NCBI RefSeq assembly: GCF_027409185.1
Contig: NC_084467.1
Span: forward strand, 81,042,501 to 81,106,500
Length of the DNA stretch: 64,000 bases
Source of the DNA: Cynocephalus volans
Lineage: Eukaryota > Chordata > Mammalia > Dermoptera > Cynocephalidae
Direction of reading: 5' to 3'
The notes beneath the pieces were generated by a model. It was not told the DNA's origin and made no database searches. It saw only the letters and a list, made by a program, of their open reading frames with translations. How positions within the stretch are numbered: position 1 is the first letter of the stretch; each line of letters begins with the position of its first letter. A program made the translations under genes and the position numbers. Below, piece by piece: positions 11,301 to 26,300 of the stretch.

Positions 11301-14300
11301 AGGGGCAATATATGAACTTGGATATAACACAGTAAATGGTTCTGCTTGACTCTGATCATGGAAAAAAAATTTCAAGAGTTTGGCCATTCAATGAACTTTT
11401 AAAATAAACATCTTTCACCTCCTTTAAATTACAACTATAAGATCTGGAAGGATTTCTTTGGAAACCAAAGCTTTCCAAATAAAACATGCTGATTTCCAAC
11501 AACTTTTGTAGTACTTCTGAACATTTAAAAAAATAATTGGAGACTTCCAGTTTCTGGTTCCGTATGTAAGGAGCTTGATACCAAACTCCATCCTGATACC
11601 AACTAAAAAGCTGAAAAGACTGAAAAATCAACAACTCTTCTTGGATTCATAAGAGAAGTGAGGACACAAGGCAAGCCTCTACCCGAAGATTGGAGAGACA
11701 TATAGGCAAATACAGGGAGTTGAAATGACCAGAACAGAAAGACTCAGAAGTGGAAAACACAGCAAAAACCAGTGCCAGGGTAGGGATACCTGAACTGTAA
11801 CTGAAGAATTACTGGAGGCTCAGTGTGGGCAACTCTGAGAGTTAAAAACTACAGGAGGCATAGGGGCACACCCACATTTTTGTGAAGTTTCCTCCAAGAG
11901 TTCTATCAGTAAACATCAGAGAAAAATCCCCTCCTGATTCTGTCAGGGGAAGGAACCATTTGATATATAGCAGAGCACTGTTCTTCTTAGCAAGGTCTGC
12001 CTCAGAAGAAACTAGGTAACCACAGCCTAACCTGCAGGGGTATTGTCAGCTCCAGCCTTTCCGTCCCACCTAAGGGTAGGGGGACAAAAACTGTGAAGCA
12101 TTTGTAAAGTTCATAGTCCAAAGCATAGGCTCACTAAAAGACTGAGACCAAATCATAGGACTATAAAATTGATTTTCCTCCCCATGCCTTACTACATTAC
12201 TAAAGGCCTATTTACAGCAGTTCCTTTTACCTGGTACATCTGTCCAGCTATCAAGAAAAAGCTACAAGACATACTAGCAGACAAAAAACAACTTAAAAAG
12301 ACAGAGCAAACATCAGAACCAAACATGGCAGCAATGTAGGAATTATTAACTGGAATTTTAAAACAACTATGATTAATATGCTAAGGGCTCTAATAAAGTA
12401 AACAGCATGCAAGAACAGATGAGCAATGTCAACAGAGAGATGGAAATCCTAAGAAAGAGCCAAAAAGAAATGCTAGAGATCCAAAACACTGCAACAAAAA
12501 TAAAGTATGCCTTTGACAGGCTCGTTAGTAGACTGGACACTGCTGAGGAAAGAATCTCTGAACTTGAGGATATAGTAACAGAAATCTCCCAAAATAGAAA
12601 GCAAAGAGAATAAGGATGGGGGGGGACGACAATATCCAAGGACTGTGAGACAACAACAGAAGGTTTATGTAACATATGCATAATGGGAATACTAAAGAAA
12701 GAATGAAAGGAACAGAAGAAATATTTGAAACAATAATGACTGAAAATTTCTCCAAATTAATGTCAGACACCAAACCACAGATCCAGGAAGCTCAGAGAAC
12801 ACCAAGCAAGACAAATGCCAAAAAAAACCCCTACAGCTAGGGATATCATACTGAAACTGCAGAAAATCAGTGATGAAGAAAAAATCTTGAAAGAAGCCAG
12901 AGGAGGAAAAAAACAACTTACCTATAAATAGAACAAAGGTAAGAATTACATCTTAATTCTCAGAAACCATGCAAACAAGAAGAAAGTGAAGTGAAATATT
13001 TAAGTTATTGAGAAGGAAAAAACATCAACCTAGAATTCTGTGTCCTATGAAGTTATCCTTTGCAAGTGAAGGAGAAATAAAGATTTTCTCAGACAAACAA
13101 AAGTTGAGGGAAATTGTTGCCAGTAGACTTGCCTGCAAATTTTCAAAGTTCTTTAAAGAACAGGAAAATAATATAGGCCAGAAACTTGGATCTATATAAA
13201 GAAAAAGTGACAATATGGCGCTATCCTACAAAATTAAACATACTCTTACCATACAACCCAGCAATCATGCTTGTTGGTATCTACCCAAAGGAGCTGAAAA
13301 TAGATGCCCCCACAAAAACCTGCACGTGGATGTTTATAGCAGCTTTATTTATAACTGCCAAAACTTGCAGGCAACCAAGACATTTTTCAGTAAGTGAATG
13401 GATAAATAAACTGTGGTGCAACCAGACAATGGGATAGTAAGTGTTAAAAAGAAATGAACTATCAAACCATGAAAAGACCTGCAGGAATCTTAAATGCATA
13501 TTACTAAGTAAAAGAAGCCAATCTGAAAAGACCAATTCCAACTATATGACATTCTAGAAAAAGTAAAACAGTAAAAACAAACAGTAAAATGATCAGTTGT
13601 TGCCAGGAGTTGGGGGATAGGGAGAGAGATGAATAGGAGGAGCACAGAGGATTTTTAGGGCAGCAAAACTACTCTGCATAATGATGGATACATATCATTA
13701 TACATTTGTACAAACCCACAGAATGTACAAAACCAAGAGTGAATCATAATGTAGGGGGCTGGCTGGTTAGCTCACTTGGTTAGAGCATAGTGCTGATAAC
13801 ACCAAGTTCAAGGGTTCGGATCCCCATACTGGCCAGGTGCAAAAAAAAAAAAACCCTAATGTAAATAATGACCCTTGGGTTATTATGCTGTGTTAATGTA
13901 GGTTCATCAATTGTAACACTGGTAGGTGATGTCGGTAATGGGGGATTTATGTGAAATCTCTGTACCTTCCTCTCAATTTTGTATGATCTACAACTGCTCT
14001 AAAAAAAACTGCCATAGTTGCTGATCTATCATTTGTCATTCCTTTAAAAACTTTTCACTTTAAGTATTAATAAGCCTTAGGGTGTTTCCAATTCAATAAA
14101 TATAGTTAATCTTTAGATGCATTTAAGATTATGTTTGACAATACATCATATTATTTTGCTAAAATCAGATATTAATTAAAATTATTGAACAATTTATAAT
14201 AGGCCTCTCATCCAGAAGCATAAGCTTTGTATCTAAATTTTTCTTAGTAATAGATTTGATAAAACATTGTATTACCATTAAAAAATACTTTTGAATAAAT

Positions 14301-17300
14301 CAATAAACTTATCAAACACTGTATGCATATTATCCATATATGCTAGAAACTAATTTGTCCAGCTCATTGTGAGCCATTTTCTCTTTTGCCAAATGATATG
14401 CAATTATATACACTAATAATAAAGTTTTTTTTTTAAATTAACTTTTAGGAAAATTAAAAACATATGTTGGCAAGTTTTCATCTTTCAATATTAGGGGCCT
14501 TATTCACAAGTTCCATGTATTTCTCAGCATCTTTAATTTTGAAGGTTTTAGGCTTTCATTTGCAAGAAAACTGTTATTACCAACATATTAGAGTATATCA
14601 TTTTCATTGGGTTTTTACTTTTGATGAAACTGTACTTTAAATAATCTTAACTTTAAAGTCCTACACTTATTTCTATCTTTTTAGAATGTGGCTCAAATGA
14701 AGTCAAAGTGTGCTGATTATAGAGATACTATTTTTCTCAATATTGTCATGATTTAAAATTTCAGATCCAACAGATCAAATTGAACATACTTCTGTTTTTA
14801 CTTCTTTTTATTATTTTTCTTCTAATAAAAATAGACTTTGAGTGCAAATTTATATATGCTACATTAAAATTTTACAATAGTAATAAATTTGAAAAAAGGA
14901 AAGTCTCCCTCAATAAAGTTCATTAAGAAAACACATGGAAAAATTATTTTAAAAATTTGATTATAGGAGGCATGGGCAACCATGTGGGTGGTCCACCACA
15001 GCCAATGCCATTGCAGGGGCAGCTCGCCACCAAAGCAGCAGCTATGCCAACATGCAGGTAGCCTGCTTACCACTCAACTGTACTGATAAAATGAGAGTAA
15101 CCAGCAAAGCCTAGTTAAAGAGGTCAGCAAGCACTGACCCATGAACCAGTGGCCCAACCCACAGTGGGAATTACGCCACCACACACAGTAGCACACCTGA
15201 GGGTGGGAGATACATAAGCAGCCCATGTGACTGTTTTGATCCAGGAAGAGATACACATGGAATCTACCAAGAGTGCAGAAACCCAAACAGAGAAAAAGAA
15301 AATTCCCAAATCACCACCAACTCATCCCCCAACCAAGGCAAGCAAAGACCCAGAAGGGGCCTCTGCCTGTAGAAAACAGGAAAGAGAAACTCCACTCGGT
15401 GTCACCCATTCAAACTGAGGAGGTCCAATATACCCCAGTGCACCCATCAGGGTCAAGGGACACTAGCCAGGGTGCTAACAAGCCCACCCAGGGATACCCA
15501 CCCCAGCCAGAGAGTGACAGGGCACCCAAGCTCTTCTCCCAGGAACTAGAGAGCTCACTCATGTCACTGATGAACCCATAGAGTGTCACTAACCTCCTCA
15601 GCAAGGAATCACTAAGTGCCCCAGTGCCTACATTCATGGAGGCACTCACATGCAACTCCATGCAACTCTAACACTGAATAAGGCCAAAGTATCTACACGG
15701 AGACTACACTACCATGTCTACCCAAAAACAATACTAAAATACTCTACTAATGACCAATATAAAACACATCTACAGGAGGAAGTCTCTCTCCTCAAAGCCC
15801 ACTCCAGAGTAATAGAAGCAACTGCTTTACAGGATGATCAGACATCAACATAGAGATACTAGAAATACAAAAAAAAACAAGAAAATATGACACAGGAATA
15901 CAGAAATTCTAAAGTACCAGATCCCACAGAGCAGGAAACCCTTGAAATGACTGAAAAGGAATTCCAAGCAACAATCTTAAGGACACTCAATGAGACAGGA
16001 GAAGACTCAGTTAGACAACATAATGAAATGAGAAAAAGGATCCAAGATATGGAGAAAATTTACAATGAGATAAATGCCTTAAAAAATAATGTGGCAGAAC
16101 TAGAACTGAAGGATTCATTTGACAAAATAAAAAACATAACTTGAGAGCTTAAGCAGCAGGTTACTTCAAGCAGAAGAGAGAATTTTTGATTTTGAAGATA
16201 GTCTTTTCAAAATAACCCAGACCAAAACAAAAATTTTTTTTGAAATGAAGAAAATCTAAGAGAGCTAGCAGACAACTTGAAGCATGCAAACATCCAAATC
16301 ATGGGTGTTCTGGGAGGAGTAGAGAAAGGAAAAGGCATTGAAAACCTATTCAATGAAATAATGGTAAACTTCCCAGGTATAGGGAGAGACATGGACCTTC
16401 AGATCCAAGAGGCTCAAAGATCTCCAGACAGATTCAATCCAAAAGGCCCTCTCCAAGAAACATTATAGTCAAACTGGCAAAGCTCAAAGACAAACAGAAA
16501 AATCTTAAAAACAGAAAGTGAAAAGCATCAAATCATCTATAACCCCCATCAGATTAACAGTAGAATTCACAACAGAAACTCTACAGACCAGAACAAAACA
16601 GGATGATATATTCAAAGTAGTAAAAGAAAAAAACTGCCAGCCAAGAACTCTATACCCAGCAGGGCTATTCTTCAAAAATGAAGGAGAAAGTGTATTTCCC
16701 AGACAAAAACCTCAGGAGATCACCACCATGCAACCAGCCCTGTAAGAAATCCTCAAGGGAGTCTTGCAATTGGAATCTGAAAGATGATAATCACTACCAT
16801 GAATACACAAGAATAAAACCCACTGGTAGAACAAAAATGCAAATGAGAAAGAGAAGGAAACTGTATCTTACCACCTCAAAAAACCCAATAAACACAGAAG
16901 ACAAACAATAAAAGGGGCAGAAAGGAACAAAAGACATTTAAAATATCTAAACAAAAATCAATAAAATGCCAAGAATAAGACAATACCTTTCAATAACAAC
17001 CCTAAAAGTAAATGGATTAAATTCCCACTCAAAAGACACAGACTGACTGACTGGATTATTAAAAGCTAGACCCAACTATATGCTGTGTTCAAGAGACTGA
17101 CCTCACCTATAAAAACACACTCAGAATAACAATGAAGGGATGGAAAAAGATATACCATGCAAATGGGTGCCAAAACTAAGCAGAAGTAGCTATTCTTTTA
17201 TCAGATAAAATAGACTTCAAACCAAAAACCATTAAAAGAGACAAGGCCACTATGTAATGATGAAGGGATCTATCCAGCAAGAAGACATAACAATCATAAA

Positions 17301-20300
17301 CATATATGCACCCAACACTGGAGCATCCAGATATATAAAGCAAACACTATTAGACCTAAAGAAAGAGACAGACCCAAATGTGGCAATACCTGGGGACCTG
17401 AACAACCTTCTCTCAGCACTGGACAGATCATCTGGGCAACAGTCAACAGAGAAACACAGAATTTAAACTACACTTTAGACCAACTGGATGTGGCAGATAT
17501 CTCTGAACATTTCATCTAAGAACTACAGAATATACATTCTTCTCATCAGCACATGGAACATTCTTTAAGAAAGACCACATGTTAGGTCAAATAGCAAGTC
17601 TTAACAAATTTTTAAAACTAATATCAATTCAAGTATCTTTTCAGACCACAATGGATTAAAACTATAAATCAGCAACAAGTGAAACTTTGGAAACTATACA
17701 AATACATGGAAATTAAACAACATGCTCCTGAACAACCAATAGGTCCAAGAAGAAATTAAACTGGAAATCAAAACGTTTTTTGAAACTAATGAAAATAAAG
17801 ACACATCATACCAAAACCTGTGGGAAACGGCAAAAGCAATAGTAAGAGGGAAGTTTATTGCAATAAATACTTACATCAAAAGAAAAGAAAGATTTCAAAT
17901 AAACAACCTAATGCTACACCTCAAATAATTAGAAAAACAAGAACAATCCCCAAATTAGTAAATGGAAAGAAATAATTAAGATCACAGCTGAACTAAATAA
18001 AATGGAGACCCAAAAAATGACAAAAAAGATGAATGAAAGAAAAGTTGGTTTTTTGAGAAGATAAACAAAATAGACAAACCACTAGCTAGGCTAACTAAAA
18101 AAAGAAGTGAGAAGACCAAAATAACAAAAATCAGAAATGAAAAAGGAGACATTACAACCAATACCACAAAAATACAAACAATCCTTAGAGGCTATTATAA
18201 ACAACTACACACCAAGAAATTTGAAAACCTGGAGGAAACAGATAAGTTTCTGGACACATACAAACTACCAAGACTGAACCAAAAAGAAATAGAAAACCAA
18301 AACAGACCAATAACAAGCAATGAGATTGAAGTAGAAATCAGCAGTCTCTCAACAAAGAAAAGCCCAGGGCCTGATGGCTTTACTGCTGAATTCCACCAAA
18401 TCTTTAAGGAGGAATTAATACCAATTCTCTCCAAAGTATTCCAAAAAATTCAAACAGAGGCCATTCTCCTAAACTCATTCTATGAGGCCAGCATCACCCT
18501 GATACTAAAACCAGACAGAGATACACGAAAAAAGATAACCTTAGGCCAATATCTCTGAAGAATATTAGCAAACAGAATACAGCAAGACATCTAAAAAATT
18601 ATACACCATGATCAAGTGGGATTCATCCCAGGGATGCAAGGATGGGTGAACATACACAAGTCAATAAATGTGATAAACCATATCAACAAAATCAAGAACA
18701 AACAACATATGATTATCTGAACAAACACAGAAAAAAAGTCTCAGCAAATTAGGTACGGAAAGAAAATATCTCAACACAACAAAAGCCATATATGACAAAC
18801 GCACTGCCAATATCATCCTGAATGGGGAAAAGAACTTTTAAGAACAGGAACAAGACAAGGATGCCCACTCTTACCACTCCTATTTAATATAGTATTGGAA
18901 ATACTAGCCAGAGCAATCAAAGAAGAGAAAGAGCATCCAGAATGGAGAAGATGATGTCAAACTGTCCATTGCTGATGACATGATCCTATATAGAGAAAAA
19001 ACTTTTAGAGCTGATAAACAGCTTCAGTAAAGTTGCAGGATACAAAATCAACATACAAAAATCAGTAGCATTTTTATACTCCAACAATGAGCTAGCAGAA
19101 AAAGAAATCAAGAAAGCAAGCCCATTTAGCATAGTCGCCAAAAAAAATAAAATACCTAGGAATCAATTTAAACAAGGAGGTGAAAGATCTCTACAGTAAG
19201 AACTACAGATCACTGCTGAAAGAAATTAAAGAGGACACAAAAACATGGAAAGACATTCCATGCTTTTGGATTAGATTAACATTGTGAAAATGTCCATATA
19301 CCCACAGTGATCTACAGATTCAGTGAAATCCACATCAAAATACCAATGGCATTTTTCACAGAAATAGAAAGAACAATCCTAACATTCATATGGAACAAAA
19401 AAAGACCCTGAATAGCCAAAGCAATCCTGATTAAAAAAAAGAAACAGCTAGGGACATTACACTACCTGACTTCGAATTATACTACAAAACTATATTATGA
19501 TAACCAAAACAACATGACACTGGTGTAAAAATAGACACTTGGACCAATGGAACAGAACAGAGAACCCAGAAATCAACCGAAATAATTAGAGCCAACTAAT
19601 CTTTGACAAAGGCAATAAGAACATACCTTAGGGAGAAGATTGTCTCTTCAATAAATGGTGCTGGGAAAAGTGGACATCCACATGCAGAAGAATGAAACTA
19701 GACCCATACATCTCGCCATACCAAAATGAACTCAAAATAGATTAAAGACTTAAACGTAAGACTTGGAACTATAAAACTCTCAAAAGAAAACATAAAGGAA
19801 ACACTTATGGAAGGAAGTAGAACTGGGCAAAGAAAGTACAGGCAAGAAAAGAAAAAATAAATAGGATTATATCAAACTAAAAAGCTTCAGCACAGCAAAA
19901 TAAACAACAGTGCGAAAAGACAAGCTACAGAATGGGAGAAAATATTTTTAAACTAAGCATCGACAGGGATTAATATCCAGAATATACAAGGAATTCAAAC
20001 AAATTAACAGTAAAAAACAAACAAACAAACAAACAAAAACAGGTAGCCTAATTAATAAATGTGTAAAGGAGCTAAGTAGGCATTTCTCAAAAGAAGATAT
20101 ACAAATGGCCAACAGACACAAGAAAAAAAGCTCAGCATCACTAAACATCAGGGAAATGCAAATCAAAACCACACCAAGATATCATCTCACCCCGATCAGA
20201 CTGGCCATTATCAAAAAGATAATAAAAAATGCTAGCAAGGATTCAGAGAAAGAGGAACCCTCCTACACTGTTGGTGGGACTGTAAATTAGCACAGCCATA

Positions 20301-23300
20301 TGGAAAACAGTACGGAGGTTACTGAAACAACTATAGATAGAACTGCCATATGATCCAGCAATCCTACTCCTGGGTGCTGGGTGTATACCCAAAGGAATGG
20401 AAACCATCATGTCAAAGGGATACCTGCACTCCCATGCTTATCATGGTTCTATTTAAAATAGCCAAGAGTTGGAACCAACCTAAATGTCCACCAACAGATG
20501 ACTGGATAAGGGAAATGTGGTATATATACACAATGTAATACACTCCACCACAAAAAAGAATGAAATTCTGCCAATTGCAGCAACATGGATAAACAAAATT
20601 ATGTTAAGTGAAATAAGCCAGGCAAAGAAAGAGAAACACTACGTCTTCAATCATAAGTGGGAGCTAAAAAAATAAACAAATAAATAAAAAAAAGAAAGGA
20701 GGATATAACAACCACATAATTCACTGATCTTTCAAAAAGAGAGAACAGTACTAAGGCCACCAGAGGTGGGAAAGGAGGATGGGGAGAGGGGTTAGTGAGA
20801 AATTGGTAAAGGGCCACAAACAATCATTACTTTGTGTAATGTTGAATATACTAATTATCCTGATTTGAACATCACATATCGCACACAGGTATTGATAACC
20901 AACACTGTACCCCACAGATATGTACGATCATGTTTCAATAAATTAATTTTTAAAAAAGAAAAAAATTTGATTGTAAAACTTGACAATTTTACAGACAGCA
21001 GATAAAATTCATAACTAATTACAAGCTGGGTTACTATAAAAATTAAACTGTGCAGTGTTAACCTTTCTGCTCTGGTAATGGCCAAAGTGATGATTAAATG
21101 CATCATATGAGATGTTGGCGAGCAATACAGTAAACACTTTATTCCTAACCAATTTGTCGTATCCCCTCCACTTTCTCACATTATTCTTTGCAACAGGCCA
21201 CAGAATTTGTTGCAATGTGTCTAGCATTAAGAATCTGTGAAAGCAACCCAATTCTAGTAACTCTATTTTATTTTGTAAAAATTGCTGGTCTCACCCACAA
21301 AATTGATTTCATGACTCAGAGCATATTCATAACTTCAACTTTACTGGATAATGCCAAATTGCTCTCCAAAAGTAATTATACCGATTTGTTTCATCACTGT
21401 TCCATACCCTCACCTATGCAACCCACCTTTTTAAATTTCCTATTCTGATGGGTGCAAAATGGTATCTCATTGAAGTTTTAAGTTACATTTCCATAAACTC
21501 TGGTGAGATTGGGAATCTTTTCTTGTGATTACTGGCCATTTGGGTTTCTTCCTCTGTGAGCTGCCTGTTCAACATGTATGTATCCTTTGCCTCTTTTTCG
21601 AATTTGTAGTCTTTTTCTTCTTGCTTTGTACTTAGCTATTTTTGATATTAATTACTAGATGGATGAAGAGATACACACATGCACATAAACACACACGCAC
21701 CAAACACTTTTTTCTCTGTGGTTTTTTCAGTTTGTACATTTTCTTTGTGGTTTTTTCATTCTGTAGGTTTTTTCTTTTCCTGAATTGATTTTAGTTTTAT
21801 TGTCATTAGGTTTATCAAATTTTTCTTTTGTGGTTAGTACTGCTTTATACAAAAAACTATTCCCTACCCTTAGGTCACACAGATATTCTCCTATAATGTG
21901 TTCTAAAAATTTCTTCTTCACTTAGAGTCTTTAATCCGTTTGGAATTCTGTTTTGTATATTATGTGAGATAAGTATCTAATTCCTGCCCCTCCCCCCATA
22001 TAGATGCCAAATTACCCAGCACTGATTATCGAGTAGTCCCATCCTTCCTTTCTAATTTGTAATGGCATCTCCATTTTAGAGAGGGAATACAGCAGAGTGA
22101 GTAATTAAAAACTGGGCACAGACTTCATGAATATGACCCCCAAAGCATGGGCAACCAAAGGAAAAATAAACAAATGGGATTATATCAAACTAAAAAGCTT
22201 CTGCACAGCAAAAGAAACAATTAACAGAGTTAAAAAACAACCAACAGAGTGGGAGAAAATATTTGCAAAATATACATCTGACAAAGGATTAATATCCAGA
22301 ATACACAAGGAACTGAAACAATTTTACAACAAAAAAACAAGTAACCCAATTAAAAAATGGGCAAAAGAGCTAAATAGGCATTTCTCAAAGGAAGATATAC
22401 GAATGGCCAAAAGACACATGAAAAAATGCTCAACATCACTCAACACTCGGGAAATGCAAATCAAAACCACACTGAGATACCATCTAACCCCAGTTAGGAT
22501 GGCTAAAACCCAAAAGACTGTGAACGATAAATGCCGGCAAGGTTGTGGAGAAAAAGGAACTCTCATACATTGTTGGTGGGACTGCAAAATGGTGCAGCCT
22601 CTATGGAAAATGGTATGGAGGTTCCTCAAACAATTGCAGATAGATCTACCATACGACCCAGCTATCCCACTGCTGGGAATATACCCAGAGGAATGGAAAT
22701 CATCAAGTCGAAGGTATACCTGTTCCCCAATGTTCATCGCAGCACTCTTTACAATAGCCAAGAGTTGGAACCAGCCCAAATGTCCATCATCGGATGAGTG
22801 GATATGGAATATCTACACAATGGAATACTACTCTGCTATAAAAAAGAACAAAATACTGCCATTTGCAACAACATGGATGGACCTAGAGAAAATTATATTA
22901 AGTGAAACGAGTCAAGCACAGAAAGAGAAATATCACATGTTCTCACTTATTTGTGGGAGTTAAAAATAAATAAATACACAAATAACCTGGGGGGTGGGGG
23001 GGGAGGGAAGAAGACACAACAATTATAATTCCTTGAAATTGATATGACAAGCAAACAGAAAGGAGTTTGTTGGGAGGGATGGGGGGAGAAGGAGGAGGGA
23101 GGGAGGTTTTGGTAATGGGCCACAATAATCAACCACATTGTATATTGATAAAATAAAATTAAATTAAAAAAATTTTTTTTAATTAAAAAAAAAATGGTAG
23201 TGTATCAGTTCACCACACACAAAAAAAAGAAAATCATTTTAAGATTTCATCTTCAATGTCTAGAAGTAACTTAAAATTTAAAAAAATAGTTCTAATAAGG

Positions 23301-26300
23301 ATTAAAATTTGAAATGCTCACAAATACTTGTTTTTAATTACATAACCCAGTAGACTCATGAATGTAATAGTTCTAAAATCTTTCCAGTGCTAAAACTTAA
23401 TTATACATTTAAAATTCACTGCAGCCTATCTCACAAAAAGGAGACAGGGCAGTTCTACACCACAAGAAAATTTATTGCCAGAACAGATAGGGGACCTGGC
23501 AAAGGATACAGTCAATCATGATACTAAAGAAATAAAAAGGACATGAACAAAACCTAGCTTTCCCTTTCTCCTAATTTATATATGTCTCCTTATTTATGAA
23601 GTAATATATTACAGAACTTCTATCACTGGAAATATTAAGAAATTTCTATCACCTTAAGTCACTTGGCTCTGTAAATATCACGCAAGGGATATGTCTTAAT
23701 CTTGAAGAAAGAAACAACTTAAATGAGAACCTAAAATACGGATTATACAGAATTAGATGTATGTGTATATATGCAAGATATTTACAGTTTTCTCCTAAAT
23801 GAAAAGCAGATACACATACATTACACATTATACATTTCAATTTTTAAAAATTCCTGATGTTTATCTATGGCCTTTACAATCTCATTTTTTCCCTTGATCC
23901 TGCTTTTATTCTACGTATAACAATTACAAATTATTTAGGAAGAAGAATGGGTAAACAGGTGGATGGGAAAGGATTCAAGTGGTCAGGACAAAAAGTAAGG
24001 GATAATCATGGGCTATATATTAGAAAAGATTAATGTACTTTAAAACAACTAATAATTATTTAAAGATATCCATGAAATAGAGAACATTAGGTAAAAAAAA
24101 CTAAGGGGCATAATTTATACCACAATATTGAAGAAAAGTTATGTTAAGTTAAAGTTTGGGAGAGGGTGCCTATAACTTATGCAGGAAGATGAAGAGGCAT
24201 GAAATAGAAAGGTGAAGAGGGGAATGGCTCATGAAAAAAATACATCAGTTGACAGTAACCCAAAATAGCAGGAAAAGCAATGGATTATTATTCAAATATG
24301 AACCATTTTGTTGTCTTTGTATTTGAATGTTTCTGTTCTCATCTAATTTTCCTTTCTGACTGTGCTTCAGTTTTTCTCCTGACTAGTTACCCTCTCAGCA
24401 TGCTTAACTGATACTGATAGGAGTCATTTTGAATAAAATGCCCTACAATTTGGCATTGCCAGAGTATCATTTTGTTTTTCCTTTAACCAAAATTCAGAAG
24501 CGGTCATTTTTTGATTAACCACAATGAACAAATTCGCCTCTCATTTTTACACATGACCTACTCCTGCACTTGGGAAAAATGCTTCCGTGAGGAACAGGTT
24601 CTTAAGCTGCCTCAAAGATGTCAGGTTGTCATCCTGGACTGATTTTTTGCTAATTTCCCTGGTATTATAATTCTTATGGTAAATTACATGGCAATAATTT
24701 GGAATATTCGACCCGTAAGAAAAAATTTTAAAAACCATTAAAGAAGGAGGCAGTCCTACAAGCAGGCTGCATTCTTTTCTTCACCACAAAATGTTCATGC
24801 CAAATAAGAGTGAGGCATTATCTATGGCTATCATAGCAACATTGCACAATGCTAAATCGCTCTCAAGTCTTCCTTCCCTAGGCAGAGACCTATCTGCTGC
24901 CTCTGTAGTACACTGTACACTATACCTAAAAAATCTATCTATCCATCCTAGTCAATAAGATTCCTTTTCTGTCAGGCAAATCAGATCATCTCATGTAGGT
25001 ACAGCCTTTCCTGATTACTAAAAACGTAAAAACTCATCTATTACCCTAATGATACCCTCCTGAAGCCTCAGGGCCTCTACTGCCACTGAATTTTACATAA
25101 TATCTTTTCTATTTTTGTGATTTCAAAAGTTCTGGCCACTCTCTGGGTTCATAGCATACATTACTAGACATGTGCCCTTGTGCAAGTTAATGATCTTTCT
25201 TATGCCTATATTATTTATGAAAAGGGAAAAATAAAAAGTACATTTCTTACAGTATTATGAGGAATAAATGATATATAGTACCTGGCCAGAATAGTGGTTC
25301 CCTCTGGCAGGGGTGGGGAAGGACGTGGCGCTATGAGGTCAAAATTATCTGGGAAGGGGCAGGAGAGAACCTGTGATGATGGTAATGTTCTATATTTGAT
25401 ACAGGTTTGGATAACATAGATCTATGCATTTGATAAAATTCAGTGAATGTACACTTATAGTTTGTGCATTTTATGTAAATTTTAGCTCAGAAAAACTACA
25501 GATAAATATTTAACTCTACTTAATGACATCCATGCTAAAATATTTGGGGGAAAGTATGTTGATGTCTGCAGCTTACTTTGAAATACATCAAAAAATAAGA
25601 TGGATGGACATAGGGTGGAGTGAAGCAAGTAGAGTAAAATGGTACAATGTAGGTGGTGGGTAAATTAGTGATTTGCTGTAATTTTGAAATTTTCACAATA
25701 AAATGTTGAAAAAAAAAATAGCACCTGGTACAGAGTAAGCACTAGTCAATGATAGCAAATAACTATTTTTGGCTGAAGAGAGATGAACAGGAGGTCACAT
25801 AACTTAATCTATTAGATCTTTCAAGAGAGAAGAAACTGCTAATCATGATTTACTTAATCAAAAAGGAATCTCTTCAGCATCTTTATATAAAAATCAATTA
25901 TTTCCTTAAAGGAAAAAAACAGATTATCAACACATGATTCAGGTAGTTACAGTTAATAGAAGTGACACATATAGGGAAAGCAATTATTAGAATAGGGTAG
26001 ATAGAAAGAGAAGATAAAAAGCAAGTATAATTGTACTATACAACAAATCTACCTCAAACAGTTTTCTATTTATTGAATACTTCTAATGATGTGCTACTTA
26101 AAAAAAAAAAATCCAACTTCCTACACATTATCTAAAAAACGCTGTTAACAAATTCAGTTGTAGTGCTGAAAATGCTTCAATTTGTCATGCCTAAAGATGC
26201 ACTACTAAAATATCAAGATTATTTTATTTTATATAACTTACACTTAAGTTATAGATTATAGGTGGAGGAATCAGAACAAAACACCCCAATATATGTTGAG

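Noticed and set aside
13757-13853. Possible tRNA-Ile gene
   Set aside because: It has A and B boxes and a near-complete fold, but carries an A tail, flanking short repeats and other genomic relatives. It is a SINE.
22324-22779. 151-codon open frame antisense to the young L1
   Set aside because: It is the shadow of the L1 ORF2 tail on the opposite strand.
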